Source of the DNA: an uncultured Saprospiraceae bacterium
GTDB taxonomy: Bacteria; Bacteroidota; Bacteroidia; Chitinophagales; Saprospiraceae
NCBI GenBank assembly: GCA_938041445.1
Contig: CALISO010000037.1
Location: forward strand, 1-53,958
DNA: 53,958 bases
Direction of reading: 5' to 3'
In this document: positions 8,807 to 18,248 of the stretch, one piece after another
Position numbering within the stretch: position 1 is the first letter of the stretch
How the letters are laid out: the number at the start of each line of letters is the position of its first letter
Program-made: the position numbers and the translations under genes
Notes under the pieces: generated by a model
Database searches by the model: none
The model's input: the letters and a program-made list of their open reading frames with translations, nothing else
What the model was told of the DNA's origin: nothing

Positions 8807-11614
8807 TTACTTTATAGTCTGCTTAGTCTCTACAATTTCATAACCTTCTATGACATCACCGATCTTAATGTCATTAAAGTTTTTGATTGTGAGACCACAT
8901 TCCATCTTGCTACTGACTTCCTTGACATCGTCTTTGTATCGCTTAAGTGAGGTCAACTCACCAGTGACACCTTCCTTTACAGGATATACGACGATACCAT
9001 CTCTGATCAGTCTAATCTTCGTGTTACGTGTCAGCTTACCATCTTGAACATAACATCCTGCAATGGTTCCGATCTTAGAGATCTTATATGTTTCTCTGAC
9101 TTCAACCTGGCAGACTGCTACTTCCTCTTTAATGGTATCAAGCATTCCTTCTATCGCAAGCTTGATCTCTTCGATTGCTTCGTAGATAATGGAGTAAGTC
9201 TTGATCTGTACACCTTCTTTCTCAGATAACTGTCGTGCTCCTAGTGAAGGTCTCACTTGGAATCCAACAATAATGGCATCGGATGCAGAGGCAAGTAGGA
9301 CGTCTGATTCGATAATCTGTCCTACGGCTTTGTGGATCACATTGACCTGTACCGTTTCTTGGCTCAACTTGATGAGTGAATCACTCAATGCCTCGATTGA
9401 TCCATCCACATCACCCTTAACGATTAGGTTAAGTTCTTTAAATGTTCCCAGAGCAAGACGTCTTCCGATCTCATCAAGACTGATACGCTTGTTAGCTCTG
9501 TTAGATTGTTCTCTTTCTATTCGCTCTCTACGCAGTGCAGTTGCTTTTGCTTCTTGCTCTGTTTCGAATACTTTGAGTTTCTCTCCTGCTTGAGGTGCAC
9601 CATTAAGACCGAGTATCAATACTGGTGTTGCTGGACCTGCCTCTTTGATTTTTTGACCACGATCGTTGAACATTGCCTTGACTTTACCCGAGTGAGAACC
9701 CGCAGTAATGACATCACCAATCTTCAATGTCCCATTCTCTACTAGGACCTTAGTGACATATCCTCGACCCTTATCGAGCGATGCTTCTAGTACTGCACCG
9801 ATGGCAGCCCTACTTGGATTAGCCTTAAGGTCAAGTACTTCTGACTCAAGGATAATTTTTTCTAGTAATTCAGGAATGTTTGTTCCCGCTTTAGCAGAAA
9901 TATCTTGAGATTGGTACTTACCTCCCCACTCTTCGATGAGAAGGTTCATTTCTGATAGTTCTTGTTTGATTCTATCAGGGTTAGCGCCGTCTTTATCAAT
10001 CTTATTGATGGCAAAGATCATCGGTACACCAGCTGCTTGAGCATGGCTGATTGCCTCCTTAGTTTGTGGCATTATCCGATCATCTGCTGCGATGATAATC
10101 ACAACGACATCTGTCACCTTAGCACCCCTTGCTCTCATGGCTGTAAAGGCCTCGTGACCTGGAGTATCTAAGAATGTAATTTTATTTTTCGACTCGCCAG
10201 CAAGGACTTCGTAGGCGCCAATGTGTTGGGTGATACCTCCTGCCTCTCCATCTGCAACTGTCTCATTTCTAATGTAATCTAGAAGTGAAGTCTTACCGTG
10301 ATCGACGTGACCCATCACAGTGACAATCGGTGCTCTCGGCTCCAAGTCAGCAGGATCATCTACGATTTCCTCTTCTTGCTCTTGCTCTGATTCCGCATCT
10401 ATAAACTCGATTTCAAACTCAAATTCGTTGGCAACAAGCTCAATAATCTCAGCATCCAATCTTTGATTGATTGATACGATTACACCTAGTGACATACACT
10501 TAGTGATAACCTCTGAGACGGGTACATTCATCACACTTGCTAATTCAGACACAGAGATAAACTCTGTTACCTTTAATAGTCCTGTATCAACCTTCTCTAC
10601 AAGTTGCTCTTGTTTTTCTCTTTTCTGCTCTCTCGAGTCTCTTCTGATCTTCTGTCTCTTCTTCTTACCTCCGACACCTGAGATCCTAGCCATTGTTGCT
10701 TTGATCTTCTCTTCAATCTCTTTCTGAGAAACTGTCGTTACCTCGTCGCTTTTCTTCTTTTTATTAGCACCAGCCTTATTGCCACCCTTAAAGTTACCAG
10801 TGTTGATTTTCTTTCTAGTCCTTTTCCTTTTACCTCTATCCGTTGGAGTGGATTCTGGCTTCTTCTCTTTGAGCTTACTTGGGTCTATCTTACCCATTAT
10901 CTTAAGCCCCTTCAATGTAGGAGACTTGTGACGAATCACAGAATCCGGTTGAGGCTCAGCATCAGTCTTGTTCTCTACTTCTACAGATTCTTTCTGAGGA
11001 GTATCTTCTTTTACTGATGGGGCAGGCTGTTCTGCAACAGGCTCTGGCTTAGGCTGATCTTTGGCTTCTTTACGCTTTTGCTTTTCTTCGATAGCGTTAT
11101 CCTTTGCCTTTTGCTTTCTTTCTTGTTCTTTTTTCTTTTGTCCGTCAAGGTCAATCTTGCCAAGAACTTTCAGACCTCCATCCTTATCTTCTATAGGTTG
11201 CTCACCTGCATTTTCTGAGGGCGAATCATCTGACTGTACTTCTGCGGGAGCTTCAGGCTCAGCTGCAGGAACTGGTTCAGGTTGGACTTCTTCTTCAATT
11301 TCTGCTACAGGAGCTTCGACTTCTTCTACAGGTACTTCTTCTTCTTTCTTAGCTGGTGGCGCTAAGTTGCTGAAGTCTGGCAATGTCAGATCAGAAGGCT
11401 TAGGTGGTATACGTGTACCTATAACGATCTGGTCAGCTTTCTCCTTGATGGATTTAGAAAGGCTGTACTTCTGCAGAAGAGCATTTTGCATCTCTTCTGT
11501 GATCTTAGCAGTAGGTTTGGCCTCCACCTCGAAGCCTTTCTCTGCGAGAAACTCGACGATTGTGGAAATACCCACATTTAATTCCCTTGCTATTTTAGCT
11601 AGACGTTGCGCCAT
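8807..11614 (-). CDS. infB: Translation initiation factor IF-2
   Basis: The 935-residue protein is the initiation GTPase that places fMet-tRNA on the 30S subunit. It begins with the IF2_N helical domain ([15 protein letters not shown]). A long charged linker of about residues 70-340 follows, rich in Glu, Pro and Lys. The second IF2_N-like part leads to the G domain, with GHVDHGKTS near residue 436, DTPGHEAF near 484 and NKID near 538. The C-terminal domains bind initiator tRNA and end in [11 protein letters not shown]. Length is in the range of Bacteroidota IF-2. The gene follows nusA by 67 bp and precedes the DUF2400 gene. Confidence 0.97.
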   Translation of the reverse strand: MAQRLAKIARELNVGISTIVEFLAEKGFEVEAKPTAKITEEMQNALLQKYSLSKSIKEKADQIVIGTRIPPKPSDLTLPDFSNLAPPAKKEEEVPVEEVEAPVAEIEEEVQPEPVPAAEPEAPAEVQSDDSPSENAGEQPIEDKDGGLKVLGKIDLDGQKKKEQERKQKAKDNAIEEKQKRKEAKDQPKPEPVAEQPAPSVKEDTPQKESVEVENKTDAEPQPDSVIRHKSPTLKGLKIMGKIDPSKLKEKKPESTPTDRGKRKRTRKKINTGNFKGGNKAGANKKKKSDEVTTVSQKEIEEKIKATMARISGVGGKKKRQKIRRDSREQKREKQEQLVEKVDTGLLKVTEFISVSELASVMNVPVSEVITKCMSLGVIVSINQRLDAEIIELVANEFEFEIEFIDAESEQEQEEEIVDDPADLEPRAPIVTVMGHVDHGKTSLLDYIRNETVADGEAGGITQHIGAYEVLAGESKNKITFLDTPGHEAFTAMRARGAKVTDVVVIIIAADDRIMPQTKEAISHAQAAGVPMIFAINKIDKDGANPDRIKQELSEMNLLIEEWGGKYQSQDISAKAGTNIPELLEKIILESEVLDLKANPSRAAIGAVLEASLDKGRGYVTKVLVENGTLKIGDVITAGSHSGKVKAMFNDRGQKIKEAGPATPVLILGLNGAPQAGEKLKVFETEQEAKATALRRERIEREQSNRANKRISLDEIGRRLALGTFKELNLIVKGDVDGSIEALSDSLIKLSQETVQVNVIHKAVGQIIESDVLLASASDAIIVGFQVRPSLGARQLSEKEGVQIKTYSIIYEAIEEIKLAIEGMLDTIKEEVAVCQVEVRETYKISKIGTIAGCYVQDGKLTRNTKIRLIRDGIVVYPVKEGVTGELTSLKRYKDDVKEVSSKMECGLTIKNFNDIKIGDVIEGYEIVETKQTIK

Positions 11615-11681
11615 TTAATAGTTTAATATTACTCAATATAGTAGTTTCCCCTGCAAATACAGGATTCCCTTTTGTCATTTT

Positions 11682-12926
11682 TTAGCTCTCATCAAATTCT
11701 GATGCGAGTACCTTCAAGACTTCATTCACAGTCTCTTCTTCTAAGTCAGTTCTACGTATTAACTCTGAAATCTCTAACTCAAGAACACTCTTAGCTGTAT
11801 CACATCCAATATTCTTCAATTCATCAAGAATCCAGCTATCGATCTCATCCGCGAATTCATCAAGATCTACATCTTCAAATTCAGGGTCATCTGTTTCTGA
11901 CTCTCTGTAGACATCGATTTCGTATCCTGTCAATCTACTTGCGAGCTTGATATTAGAACCTCCTCGGCCGATCGCAAGTGATACTTGATCCGCTGCTAGA
12001 AATACTGCTGCTGTCATTCTCTCCTCATTGAGCTTGATACTAGATACTCTTGCCGGTGTCAATGATCTCTGAATGTAGAGTTGGACATTCTTAGTATAGT
12101 TAACGATGTCGATATTTTCATTCTTCAACTCTCTGACTATACCATGAATTCTTGATCCCTTCATCCCTACACAAGCACCTACAGGATCTATCCTATCATC
12201 GTAAGACTCTACAGCTACTTTAGCTCTATCACCAGGTATTCTGACAATTTGCTGGATTGTGATCAATCCATCTTCAATTTCTGGTACTTCTTGCTCCATC
12301 AACTTCTCTAAGAACCTTTCATCCGTACGTGACATGACAACTACTGGATTATTATTCTTCATCTCTACTCTCTTGATTACACCCTTGACCATATCTCCTT
12401 TACGGAAAAAGTCTCCTCGGATGGCCTCGTTTCTTGGTAGTAATATTTCATTACCAGTTGCATCGTCAATGATGAGAAATTCTCTTTTCAATATCTGATG
12501 TACTTCACCAAGTATCATCTCTCCTACTCTAGATGAGTATCGTTTATACACCTCATCTTTCTCTAGCTCCATAATCTTAGAGATAAGAGTCTGTCTTGCT
12601 GCTTGAACAGAACGTCGACCGAAGTCTTCTAGTTCCAGCTGCTCATAGCACTCTTCTCCAATCTCATAATCTTCATCAAAGGCAAGTGCCTCTGACACAG
12701 ATATCTGTGACAATTCATCAGTCACCTCGCCATCATTGACGATATCTCTGATACGCCACATTTCAAGGTCACCTGTTTGGTCATTTACGATCACGTCAAA
12801 GTTCTCGTCAGATCCAAATTTCTTACGGATTAATGATCTAAAGACGTCTTCTAAGACTCTGACCATAGTTGGCCGATCAATATTTTTTCCCGCTTTAAAT
12901 TCCGAAAATGATTCTACTAAATTCAT
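11682..12926 (-). CDS. nusA: Transcription termination/antitermination factor NusA
   Basis: The 414-residue protein has the NusA N-terminal RNA polymerase-binding domain (residues 1 to about 125), an S1 domain (about 130-200, GEMILGEVHQ) and two KH RNA-binding domains. KH1 contains DPVGACVGMKGSRI and KH2 contains SLAIGRGGSNIKLA. A short acidic C-terminal part follows. NusA slows RNA polymerase at pauses and usually strengthens intrinsic terminators. It sits 14 bp after rimP in the conserved order rimP-nusA-infB. The hairpin in front of rimP makes autoregulation through termination plausible. Confidence 0.97.
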   Translation of the reverse strand: MNLVESFSEFKAGKNIDRPTMVRVLEDVFRSLIRKKFGSDENFDVIVNDQTGDLEMWRIRDIVNDGEVTDELSQISVSEALAFDEDYEIGEECYEQLELEDFGRRSVQAARQTLISKIMELEKDEVYKRYSSRVGEMILGEVHQILKREFLIIDDATGNEILLPRNEAIRGDFFRKGDMVKGVIKRVEMKNNNPVVVMSRTDERFLEKLMEQEVPEIEDGLITIQQIVRIPGDRAKVAVESYDDRIDPVGACVGMKGSRIHGIVRELKNENIDIVNYTKNVQLYIQRSLTPARVSSIKLNEERMTAAVFLAADQVSLAIGRGGSNIKLASRLTGYEIDVYRESETDDPEFEDVDLDEFADEIDSWILDELKNIGCDTAKSVLELEISELIRRTDLEEETVNEVLKVLASEFDES

Positions 12927-12940
12927 TTGTTAGATGCTTA

Positions 12941-13399
12941 TCATTTTTTAAAACTTATTTCAATTTTTATATTTTCCACATTCGCTAATTGTAGCTGAAT
13001 CTGCTTTTTATTTTTAGTTTCAAGTGATAGAGTTTCGTCTGTCACTTCTATAAGTTTTCCATCTTGAACATTCCCTGACAACTCCTTGACTGTGACATTT
13101 CTACCCACGTGTTTTTTAAACTGTCTTGGGTCTGTTAGCGGTCGATCGATACCAGGTGATGACACTTCTAGCTTATACTTCTCACCAAGCCAAAGCTCCT
13201 CATCAAGATGACTTTCTATATGTCGACTGAGACGTCTACAAACTTGAAAACTCACTCCCTCAATGCCATCGATATAGATTCTGACAAGCTTGTCTGCTGA
13301 CAAATCGTTGCTGACAATAAAATATTGGTTATCATACTCTTCGTTAAGAAATGACTCAGCAACTTGGATGATTTTCTGCTCTACTGTCTGAATATTCAT
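12941..13399 (-). CDS. rimP: Ribosome maturation factor RimP
   Basis: The 152-residue protein has the RimP layout: an N-terminal alpha-beta domain with the LSRHIESHLDEE helix, the signature YKLEVSSPGIDRPLTDPRQF, and a C-terminal Sm-like barrel. It helps 30S maturation. I place the start at ATG 13399 (MNIQTVEQ). A TTG at 13417 in the same frame lies inside a terminator-like stem and would add a run of Phe and Pro encoded by its T-tract, so it is rejected. There is no Shine-Dalgarno sequence, because the hairpin T-tract ends two bases before the ATG. It is the first gene of the rimP-nusA-infB operon. Confidence 0.95.
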   Translation of the reverse strand: MNIQTVEQKIIQVAESFLNEEYDNQYFIVSNDLSADKLVRIYIDGIEGVSFQVCRRLSRHIESHLDEELWLGEKYKLEVSSPGIDRPLTDPRQFKKHVGRNVTVKELSGNVQDGKLIEVTDETLSLETKNKKQIQLQLANVENIKIEISFKK

Positions 13400-13401
13400 A
13401 T

Positions 13402-13429
13402 AAAAAAAGGGGGACAATTAATGTCCCCC
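13402..13429 (-). terminator. Terminator hairpin abutting the rimP start codon
   Basis: On the minus strand GGGGGACA (13429-13422) and TGTCCCCC (13416-13409) form a perfect 8-bp stem with loop TTAAT, followed by seven Ts (13408-13402). The ATG of rimP starts at 13399. The hairpin can end the nqr operon transcript, whose last stop is at 13508. A -7 element at 13445-13452 lies upstream, so rimP transcripts starting there must also pass through this structure, which would then act as an attenuator. Confidence 0.85.
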
Positions 13430-13444
13430 GTTGAAAACTTTGTG

Positions 13445-13452
13445 CAAATATA
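13445..13452 (-). promoter_or_regulatory. Predicted promoter (-7 element) of rimP-nusA-infB
   Basis: TATATTTG on the minus strand fits TAnnTTTG exactly and lies between the nqrF stop and the rimP hairpin. No clear -33 TTG is seen at the usual distance. The implied leader of about 40 nt consists almost wholly of the terminator-like hairpin. Confidence 0.55.
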
Positions 13453-13507
13453 CTGAATTTGCTAGACTTTATCTTGCACTAACCGCAGTTAGTCTATATC
13501 CGCTTAA

Positions 13508-14812
13508 TTATCCTCCAAAGTCATCAAAAGCGACGTTTTCTTCTGGGATTCCCCAGTCATCTGCCATCTTGATTACACACTGGTTCATAATCGGAGGACC
13601 ACAGAAATAAAGCTCTACATCTTCGGGAGCTTCATGCTTACTAAGGTACTCGTCAATCACCACTTGGTGCACATAACCTTTGAAGCCATCACCATTAGGA
13701 TCGTTAAGGTCTTTCTTGAGCTCCCAGTTATCTTCTGGAAGTGGATTATCTAGAGCAACTGCGAATCTAAAGTTTGGAAACTTCTTCTCGATTTCTCTAA
13801 ATTCTTCTACATAGAATAACTCTTGCTTAGTTCTACCACCATAGAAGAAAGTGACCTTACGACCAGTCTTCAAAGTGTGAAAGAGGTGGTACAAATGAGA
13901 TCTCATTGGGGCCATTCCGGCTCCACCACCTACATACAACATCTCTGACTCAGTAGGCTTAATGAAGAATTCTCCATATGGTCCTGAGATAGTAACTTTA
14001 TCACCAGGCTTACATCCAAAGACAAAAGAAGAGCATATACCTGGATTCACATCCATCCATCCACCTTTTACTCTGTCGAATGGTGGTGTCGCAATTCTAA
14101 TAGTCAATGACACTATATTACCCTCTGCAGGGTGATTGGACATTGAGTAAGCTCTGAATATTTCTTCGTCGTTAACCATCTTTAAGTCCCACAGTTTGAA
14201 CTGATCCCAATCCTTCTGAAACTTATCAGGAGAATCATGGTACTTAGGGTGAGCAGTGATGTCTATATCCTTAGCATAGTCAACTACTGTCGGTGGTACA
14301 TCTACTTGGATATATCCTCCTGCCTGGAAGTCTAACGTCTCGCCTTCTGGCAATCTGACGATAAATTCTTTGATAAATGTTGCAACGTTATAATTAGAAA
14401 CAACTTCACACTCCCACTTTTTGATACCGAAGATTTCTTCAGGAATTCTGATTTCCATATCTTCTCTCACCTTTACTTGACAAGCAAGTCTTAATCCCTC
14501 TTCTGCTTCTTTCTTAGTCATATGGTTCATCTCAGTAGGCAAGACTTCACCTCCTCCTGCATCTACGTGACACTCACACATTGCACATGTACCACCACCA
14601 CCACAAGCAGATGGAAGAAATACTGAACTATCTCCTAAGGCTGATAAAAGTGTTGCCCCTGGCTGAACGACTAAAGGATTCTCTGTATCACCATTCACGA
14701 CGATTTTCACTTCTCCTTGTGGGAGTAGTCTTTTACGTGCATAAAGTAGCATTGCTGATAATAGGAGTATTGTAGAACAAAACACCAAAACTGCAAAAAG
14801 TATAGGCCACAT
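13508..14812 (-). CDS. nqrF: Na+-NQR subunit F, NADH-oxidising FAD/2Fe-2S subunit
   Basis: The 434-residue subunit takes electrons from NADH. An N-terminal membrane helix (about residues 3-25) anchors it. The ferredoxin domain has cluster ligands Cys70, Cys76, Cys79 and Cys111, the same numbering I recall for the Vibrio cholerae enzyme. The reductase domain has the FAD motif RAYSMSNH and the NADH-binding segment YVGGGAGMAPMRSH. The C-terminus has YFCGPPIMN and ends in FDDFGG. It is the last gene of nqrABCDEF, 41 bp after nqrE, and is followed by a strong terminator hairpin before rimP. Confidence 0.97.
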   Translation of the reverse strand: MWPILFAVLVFCSTILLLSAMLLYARKRLLPQGEVKIVVNGDTENPLVVQPGATLLSALGDSSVFLPSACGGGGTCAMCECHVDAGGGEVLPTEMNHMTKKEAEEGLRLACQVKVREDMEIRIPEEIFGIKKWECEVVSNYNVATFIKEFIVRLPEGETLDFQAGGYIQVDVPPTVVDYAKDIDITAHPKYHDSPDKFQKDWDQFKLWDLKMVNDEEIFRAYSMSNHPAEGNIVSLTIRIATPPFDRVKGGWMDVNPGICSSFVFGCKPGDKVTISGPYGEFFIKPTESEMLYVGGGAGMAPMRSHLYHLFHTLKTGRKVTFFYGGRTKQELFYVEEFREIEKKFPNFRFAVALDNPLPEDNWELKKDLNDPNGDGFKGYVHQVVIDEYLSKHEAPEDVELYFCGPPIMNQCVIKMADDWGIPEENVAFDDFGG

Positions 14813-14853
14813 ATATTCTTATTTAATTGTCTTTGTAATGATATTATCTTGCC

Positions 14854-15456
14854 TTAAAATGCTGCTGGATCAATTCCCATCAAACTCATGAATGCAAGAC
14901 CCATTAGTCCAGTAAGGATAAATGCCATTCCAAGGCCTCTCAGCCCGGGAGGTACAGCAGAATATCTGATTTTCTCTCTAATCGCTGCAATACCAATAAT
15001 TGCTAAAAACCAACCGAATCCACCACCTAACCCAAAGGCAACAGACTCTGCAAAGTTATACTCCTTAGCTACCATAAATAGTGATCCTCCTAAGATGGCA
15101 CAGTTCACAGTAATCAATGGTAAAAAGATACCAAGTGAGTTATATAGTGCAGGTGACGACTTTTCGATCACCATCTCAACAAGTTGCACCATTGAGGCGA
15201 TTACTGCAATAAACAAGATGAAACGCAAAAATGTTAAGTCAGTCCCGAAGATTCCAGTGTCGCTTAATAACCAAGTGTTAATCATCCAGTTAATTGGCAT
15301 CGTAATACCTAGTACGAAGATGACAGCTAGACCTAGACCAAATGCAGTCTTTACAGACTTCGATACGGCAAGGTAAGAACACATTCCCAAGAAATAAGCA
15401 AGTGCTAAGTTCTCGATGAATGCGGATTTTATGAATATGTTTACTAATTCTCCCAT
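14854..15456 (-). CDS. nqrE: Na+-NQR subunit E, membrane subunit
   Basis: The 200-residue hydrophobic protein has about six membrane helices. Together with NqrD it forms the Na+-translocating core that carries an iron centre in the middle of the membrane. The two expected cysteines are present: Cys26 in LGMCSYLA and Cys119 in [10 protein letters not shown]. It starts at ATG 15456, 30 bp after nqrD, inside the nqr operon. Confidence 0.96.
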   Translation of the reverse strand: MGELVNIFIKSAFIENLALAYFLGMCSYLAVSKSVKTAFGLGLAVIFVLGITMPINWMINTWLLSDTGIFGTDLTFLRFILFIAVIASMVQLVEMVIEKSSPALYNSLGIFLPLITVNCAILGGSLFMVAKEYNFAESVAFGLGGGFGWFLAIIGIAAIREKIRYSAVPPGLRGLGMAFILTGLMGLAFMSLMGIDPAAF

Positions 15457-15486
15457 GTGAATATTGTAATTCTTAGATTGTCTAAA

Positions 15487-16185
15487 TTATGATACGTCGA
15501 CTAGGTTTTTATTGATAATCCCTCTGTGAATCCAGATCAAGATACCTATCACAAACATTGCTGAAGGGAAGAGTACCATAAGGTTATTGTTCTCATACCA
15601 TCCGAATAAATAGCTATCCGTCGTATTAATAAGGTAGTCAGGTGTTGCACCAATTACTTTCCAGCCAAAGACTGTACCCTTACCGAACAGTTCTCTGAAA
15701 AATGCCACGATGATGAGAATGATTCCATAACCAATACCATTTCCGATACCATCTAAGAATGATCTCCATGGGCTGTTTCCCATTGCAAAAGCTTCCAATC
15801 GTCCCATAATGATACAGTTGGTAATGATGAGTCCGATAAATACTGAAAGCTCTTTATAAACATTATAGTCGATTGCCTTAAGTGCAAGCTCTACTACTGT
15901 TACAAGTGTTGCAATGATGACAAGTTGGACGATCATTCTTACTTGCTTAGGTATTGCATTTCTCAATAATGATGTTAGCAAATTAGATAGTGCAAGCACG
16001 AATATCACTGCGATGGACATCACTAATGCTTTGTTCATCAAAGTAGTCACTGCAAGTGCTGAACAGATACCTAATACCTGTACTGTAATTGGATTATTGT
16101 CATTCAGAGGATCAGTCAATAACTTCTTCTCATTCTTTCCAAACTGTAATCCGCCTTCTTTCTTTTTTACTGCTACGTCTGCCAT
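15487..16185 (-). CDS. nqrD: Na+-NQR subunit D, membrane subunit
   Basis: The 232-residue membrane protein pairs with NqrE. The iron-ligand cysteines of the inverted-repeat fold are at Cys41 (VLGICSALA) and Cys124 ([14 protein letters not shown]). The first 20 or so residues (KKKEGG, KNEKK) form a basic extension beyond the usual family start. The start at ATG 16185 lies 33 bp after the nqrC stop. The long hydrophilic C-terminal loop before the last helix ([13 protein letters not shown]) is typical of NqrD in Bacteroidota, as far as I recall. Confidence 0.95.
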   Translation of the reverse strand: MADVAVKKKEGGLQFGKNEKKLLTDPLNDNNPITVQVLGICSALAVTTLMNKALVMSIAVIFVLALSNLLTSLLRNAIPKQVRMIVQLVIIATLVTVVELALKAIDYNVYKELSVFIGLIITNCIIMGRLEAFAMGNSPWRSFLDGIGNGIGYGIILIIVAFFRELFGKGTVFGWKVIGATPDYLINTTDSYLFGWYENNNLMVLFPSAMFVIGILIWIHRGIINKNLVDVS

Positions 16186-16218
16186 TTGAATTGGTTTATA
16201 GTTGTGATATAATGCAGT

Positions 16219-16965
16219 TTATTTCTTTAATTTTTCGAAGTATGGCTCATAATAAGCTATTCCTCTTTCTAGCATTTCAGAGACACCATCTGCTGTGATA
16301 GTTGCGCCTGATATCCCGTCGACTTCATGCTTAGGGTCTTTTGCTCCACCTTTGATCACACCGACTGAAGTAAAGTTTCCTTGCTCATCGTAGAGTTGCT
16401 TTCCAGTAAATTGCTCTTGAAAAGCCTTACTATCCTTAATCTCAGCTCCTAATCCAGGAGTCTCTGCCTTATGGTCAAATGACACACCAGCAATGGTACT
16501 TAGGTCAGATTTTAGAGCGATATTACCCCATATTGCATCCCAAAGTCCCTTACCTCTCACGCTGACAATGTAGTAAGCGTCACCATTTGAAGAAGTATAC
16601 TCATAGAGGGGTAGCATTCTATCTTTCTCAGCTTTCTTCATTTCCTTTTCCATATCAATGGATTCAGCCGAAACATCTTTATAGCCCATAGCGTTTAGCT
16701 GCTCGGCTTGTACAATATTACCTTCCATATCGATGATCAATTGCTTGACATCCTTATCAAAAATTGCATCAACATCATCTGGTGTTAATGTTGCGAACTT
16801 ATCGCCAATCTCATTGGATACTGCTGAGAGTATCGCTGACTTATTGTATACCGCCTCATTCTTATCATGAATTGGCTTGAGGCCTGTCGACATCAATGAC
16901 AATACAATCGCTACAATTGCAGTGAGGATGAGGACAAATCTGATGATATAATTTGTACTATGCAC
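16219..16965 (-). CDS. nqrC: Na+-NQR subunit C, FMN-binding subunit
   Basis: The 248-residue subunit has one N-terminal membrane helix (about residues 8-27) and a periplasmic FMN-binding domain. FMN is joined to Thr222 in the motif SGAT (219-222). GLGAEIKDSKAFQEQF is also characteristic of the family. The start is GTG at 16965, inside the end of nqrB (8-bp overlap), which points to translational coupling. No ATG exists before the membrane helix, so the GTG start is favoured. Confidence 0.96.
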   Translation of the reverse strand: MHSTNYIIRFVLILTAIVAIVLSLMSTGLKPIHDKNEAVYNKSAILSAVSNEIGDKFATLTPDDVDAIFDKDVKQLIIDMEGNIVQAEQLNAMGYKDVSAESIDMEKEMKKAEKDRMLPLYEYTSSNGDAYYIVSVRGKGLWDAIWGNIALKSDLSTIAGVSFDHKAETPGLGAEIKDSKAFQEQFTGKQLYDEQGNFTSVGVIKGGAKDPKHEVDGISGATITADGVSEMLERGIAYYEPYFEKLKK

Positions 16966-18208
16966 GTTGTAATCTTTTTTTCATGTTAGCCTCAAGCACG
17001 TAGTGATCTATCAATGCTGAGAAAGTATTTAAGAATAAAATTGCGAGCATCCATCCTTCCGGATAAGCAGGATTCATCACTCTGATAATCATACCTATGA
17101 ACCCAATCAAGAATCCATAAATCCACTTACCGGTATTAGTTGTTGATGCTGTTACTGGGTCTGTTGCCATAAATGCCGCTGCAAAAAAGAAACTTCCCAT
17201 ATAGAATTGGTAGTACCAAGGCACATCCATAAATGGAGTTGCACCCCATAGGTTTAAAAGCATTGCCATAACTGCCGCACCTATCACTGCACTAAGCATT
17301 ATCCTCCAGCTTGCTACCTTAGTAACAATGAGCATAATTGCACCTAGTATGATAAATGGTTTAGAGGTCTCTCCAATTGAACCTGGAATTGTTCCCCACC
17401 AAAGTTGATTATGAGAAAACTCAGCTGTTACAGCTTCCCAACCACCGCTATATGCCAATGCCATAGGAGTAGCTCCACTATAACCATCAACAACGGCTGT
17501 CCTGGCTGAATCAAACGTATCAACACCTATCCATCCAAATAATGAATTGAATAGACCGTGAGCCCAACCATAATCTGCAGCTGTTCCTGCTGCTAATGAG
17601 TCATACCCTGACACCCAAACTTGATCACCTGAAATGGTCGTTGGGTAAGCAAAGAATATAAATACCCTAGACAATAGGGCGATATTCCAAATATTCATCC
17701 CTGTACCCCCAAACGCTTCCTTACCCACAATCACTGCGAATACAATAGATACAGCGAGTATCCAAAGTGGTATATCTGGTGGCATTATCAAAGGAATCAG
17801 CATACCTGACACAATGAATCCTTCTTCAACAGCATGACCCTTACGTGCAGCGAAAAAGATCTCAATTCCTAGACCTACAATCATCGTTACAAGTACGATA
17901 GGCACAAGCTTGATGAGACCATGTATCAGCTTCAAGTGAAACCCTTCTAAAAAGCCAAGGAATTCTCCTCCAGCTACAAAGTGCTGATGCCCGATATTAT
18001 ATGTTCCAAAAAGGAAGCATAATTGTAGTGCAAGCACCACGTGTATCATCATCCTCTTCAGATCAATCCCATCCCTAATATGCACGCCACCTTCTGTGAC
18101 ACTATCTGGAGAATAGGCAAAAGTGAACGCTGCATCATAGGCTGTGTGCAATAGCGGATACTTCTTTTTATCTGGTTCAATTTTTTTGAATAAATCGAGT
18201 AGACCCAT
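16958..18208 (-). CDS. nqrB: Na+-NQR subunit B, FMN/riboflavin membrane subunit
   Basis: The 416-residue membrane subunit belongs to the NqrB/RnfD family. It binds FMN covalently at Thr247 in DGYSGATPMAL and takes part in quinone reduction and sodium transfer. Characteristic segments are GKEAFGGTGMNIWN (163-176), FMATDPVTA and GFLIGFIGMIIRVMNPAYPEG. The insert at about residues 195-275, between helices and containing the SGAT motif, is longer than I recall in proteobacterial NqrB. It starts at ATG 18208, 40 bp after nqrA, and overlaps nqrC by 8 bp. Confidence 0.96.
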   Translation of the reverse strand: MGLLDLFKKIEPDKKKYPLLHTAYDAAFTFAYSPDSVTEGGVHIRDGIDLKRMMIHVVLALQLCFLFGTYNIGHQHFVAGGEFLGFLEGFHLKLIHGLIKLVPIVLVTMIVGLGIEIFFAARKGHAVEEGFIVSGMLIPLIMPPDIPLWILAVSIVFAVIVGKEAFGGTGMNIWNIALLSRVFIFFAYPTTISGDQVWVSGYDSLAAGTAADYGWAHGLFNSLFGWIGVDTFDSARTAVVDGYSGATPMALAYSGGWEAVTAEFSHNQLWWGTIPGSIGETSKPFIILGAIMLIVTKVASWRIMLSAVIGAAVMAMLLNLWGATPFMDVPWYYQFYMGSFFFAAAFMATDPVTASTTNTGKWIYGFLIGFIGMIIRVMNPAYPEGWMLAILFLNTFSALIDHYVLEANMKKRLQRA

Positions 18209-18248
18209 GGTTATATTTGAATAACTTAATTATCGAATGTTATATTAA

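Noticed and set aside
11061-11618. Plus-strand frame of 185 codons opposite infB
   Set aside because: It is the shadow of the low-complexity Glu/Lys/Pro linker of IF-2, rich in Ser, Phe and Leu with no domain.
11615-11681. Internal promoter before infB
   Set aside because: The only candidate reads TGTATTTG and misses the conserved A of TAnnTTTG; it also forms a small CCTG/CAGG stem, so support is too weak.
13400-13417. TTG start extending rimP by six residues
   Set aside because: It lies inside the terminator stem and encodes the T-tract; the ATG at 13399 fits the family start.
14888-15376. Plus-strand frame of 162 codons opposite nqrE
   Set aside because: It is the complement of a well-supported membrane protein gene and has no recognisable features.
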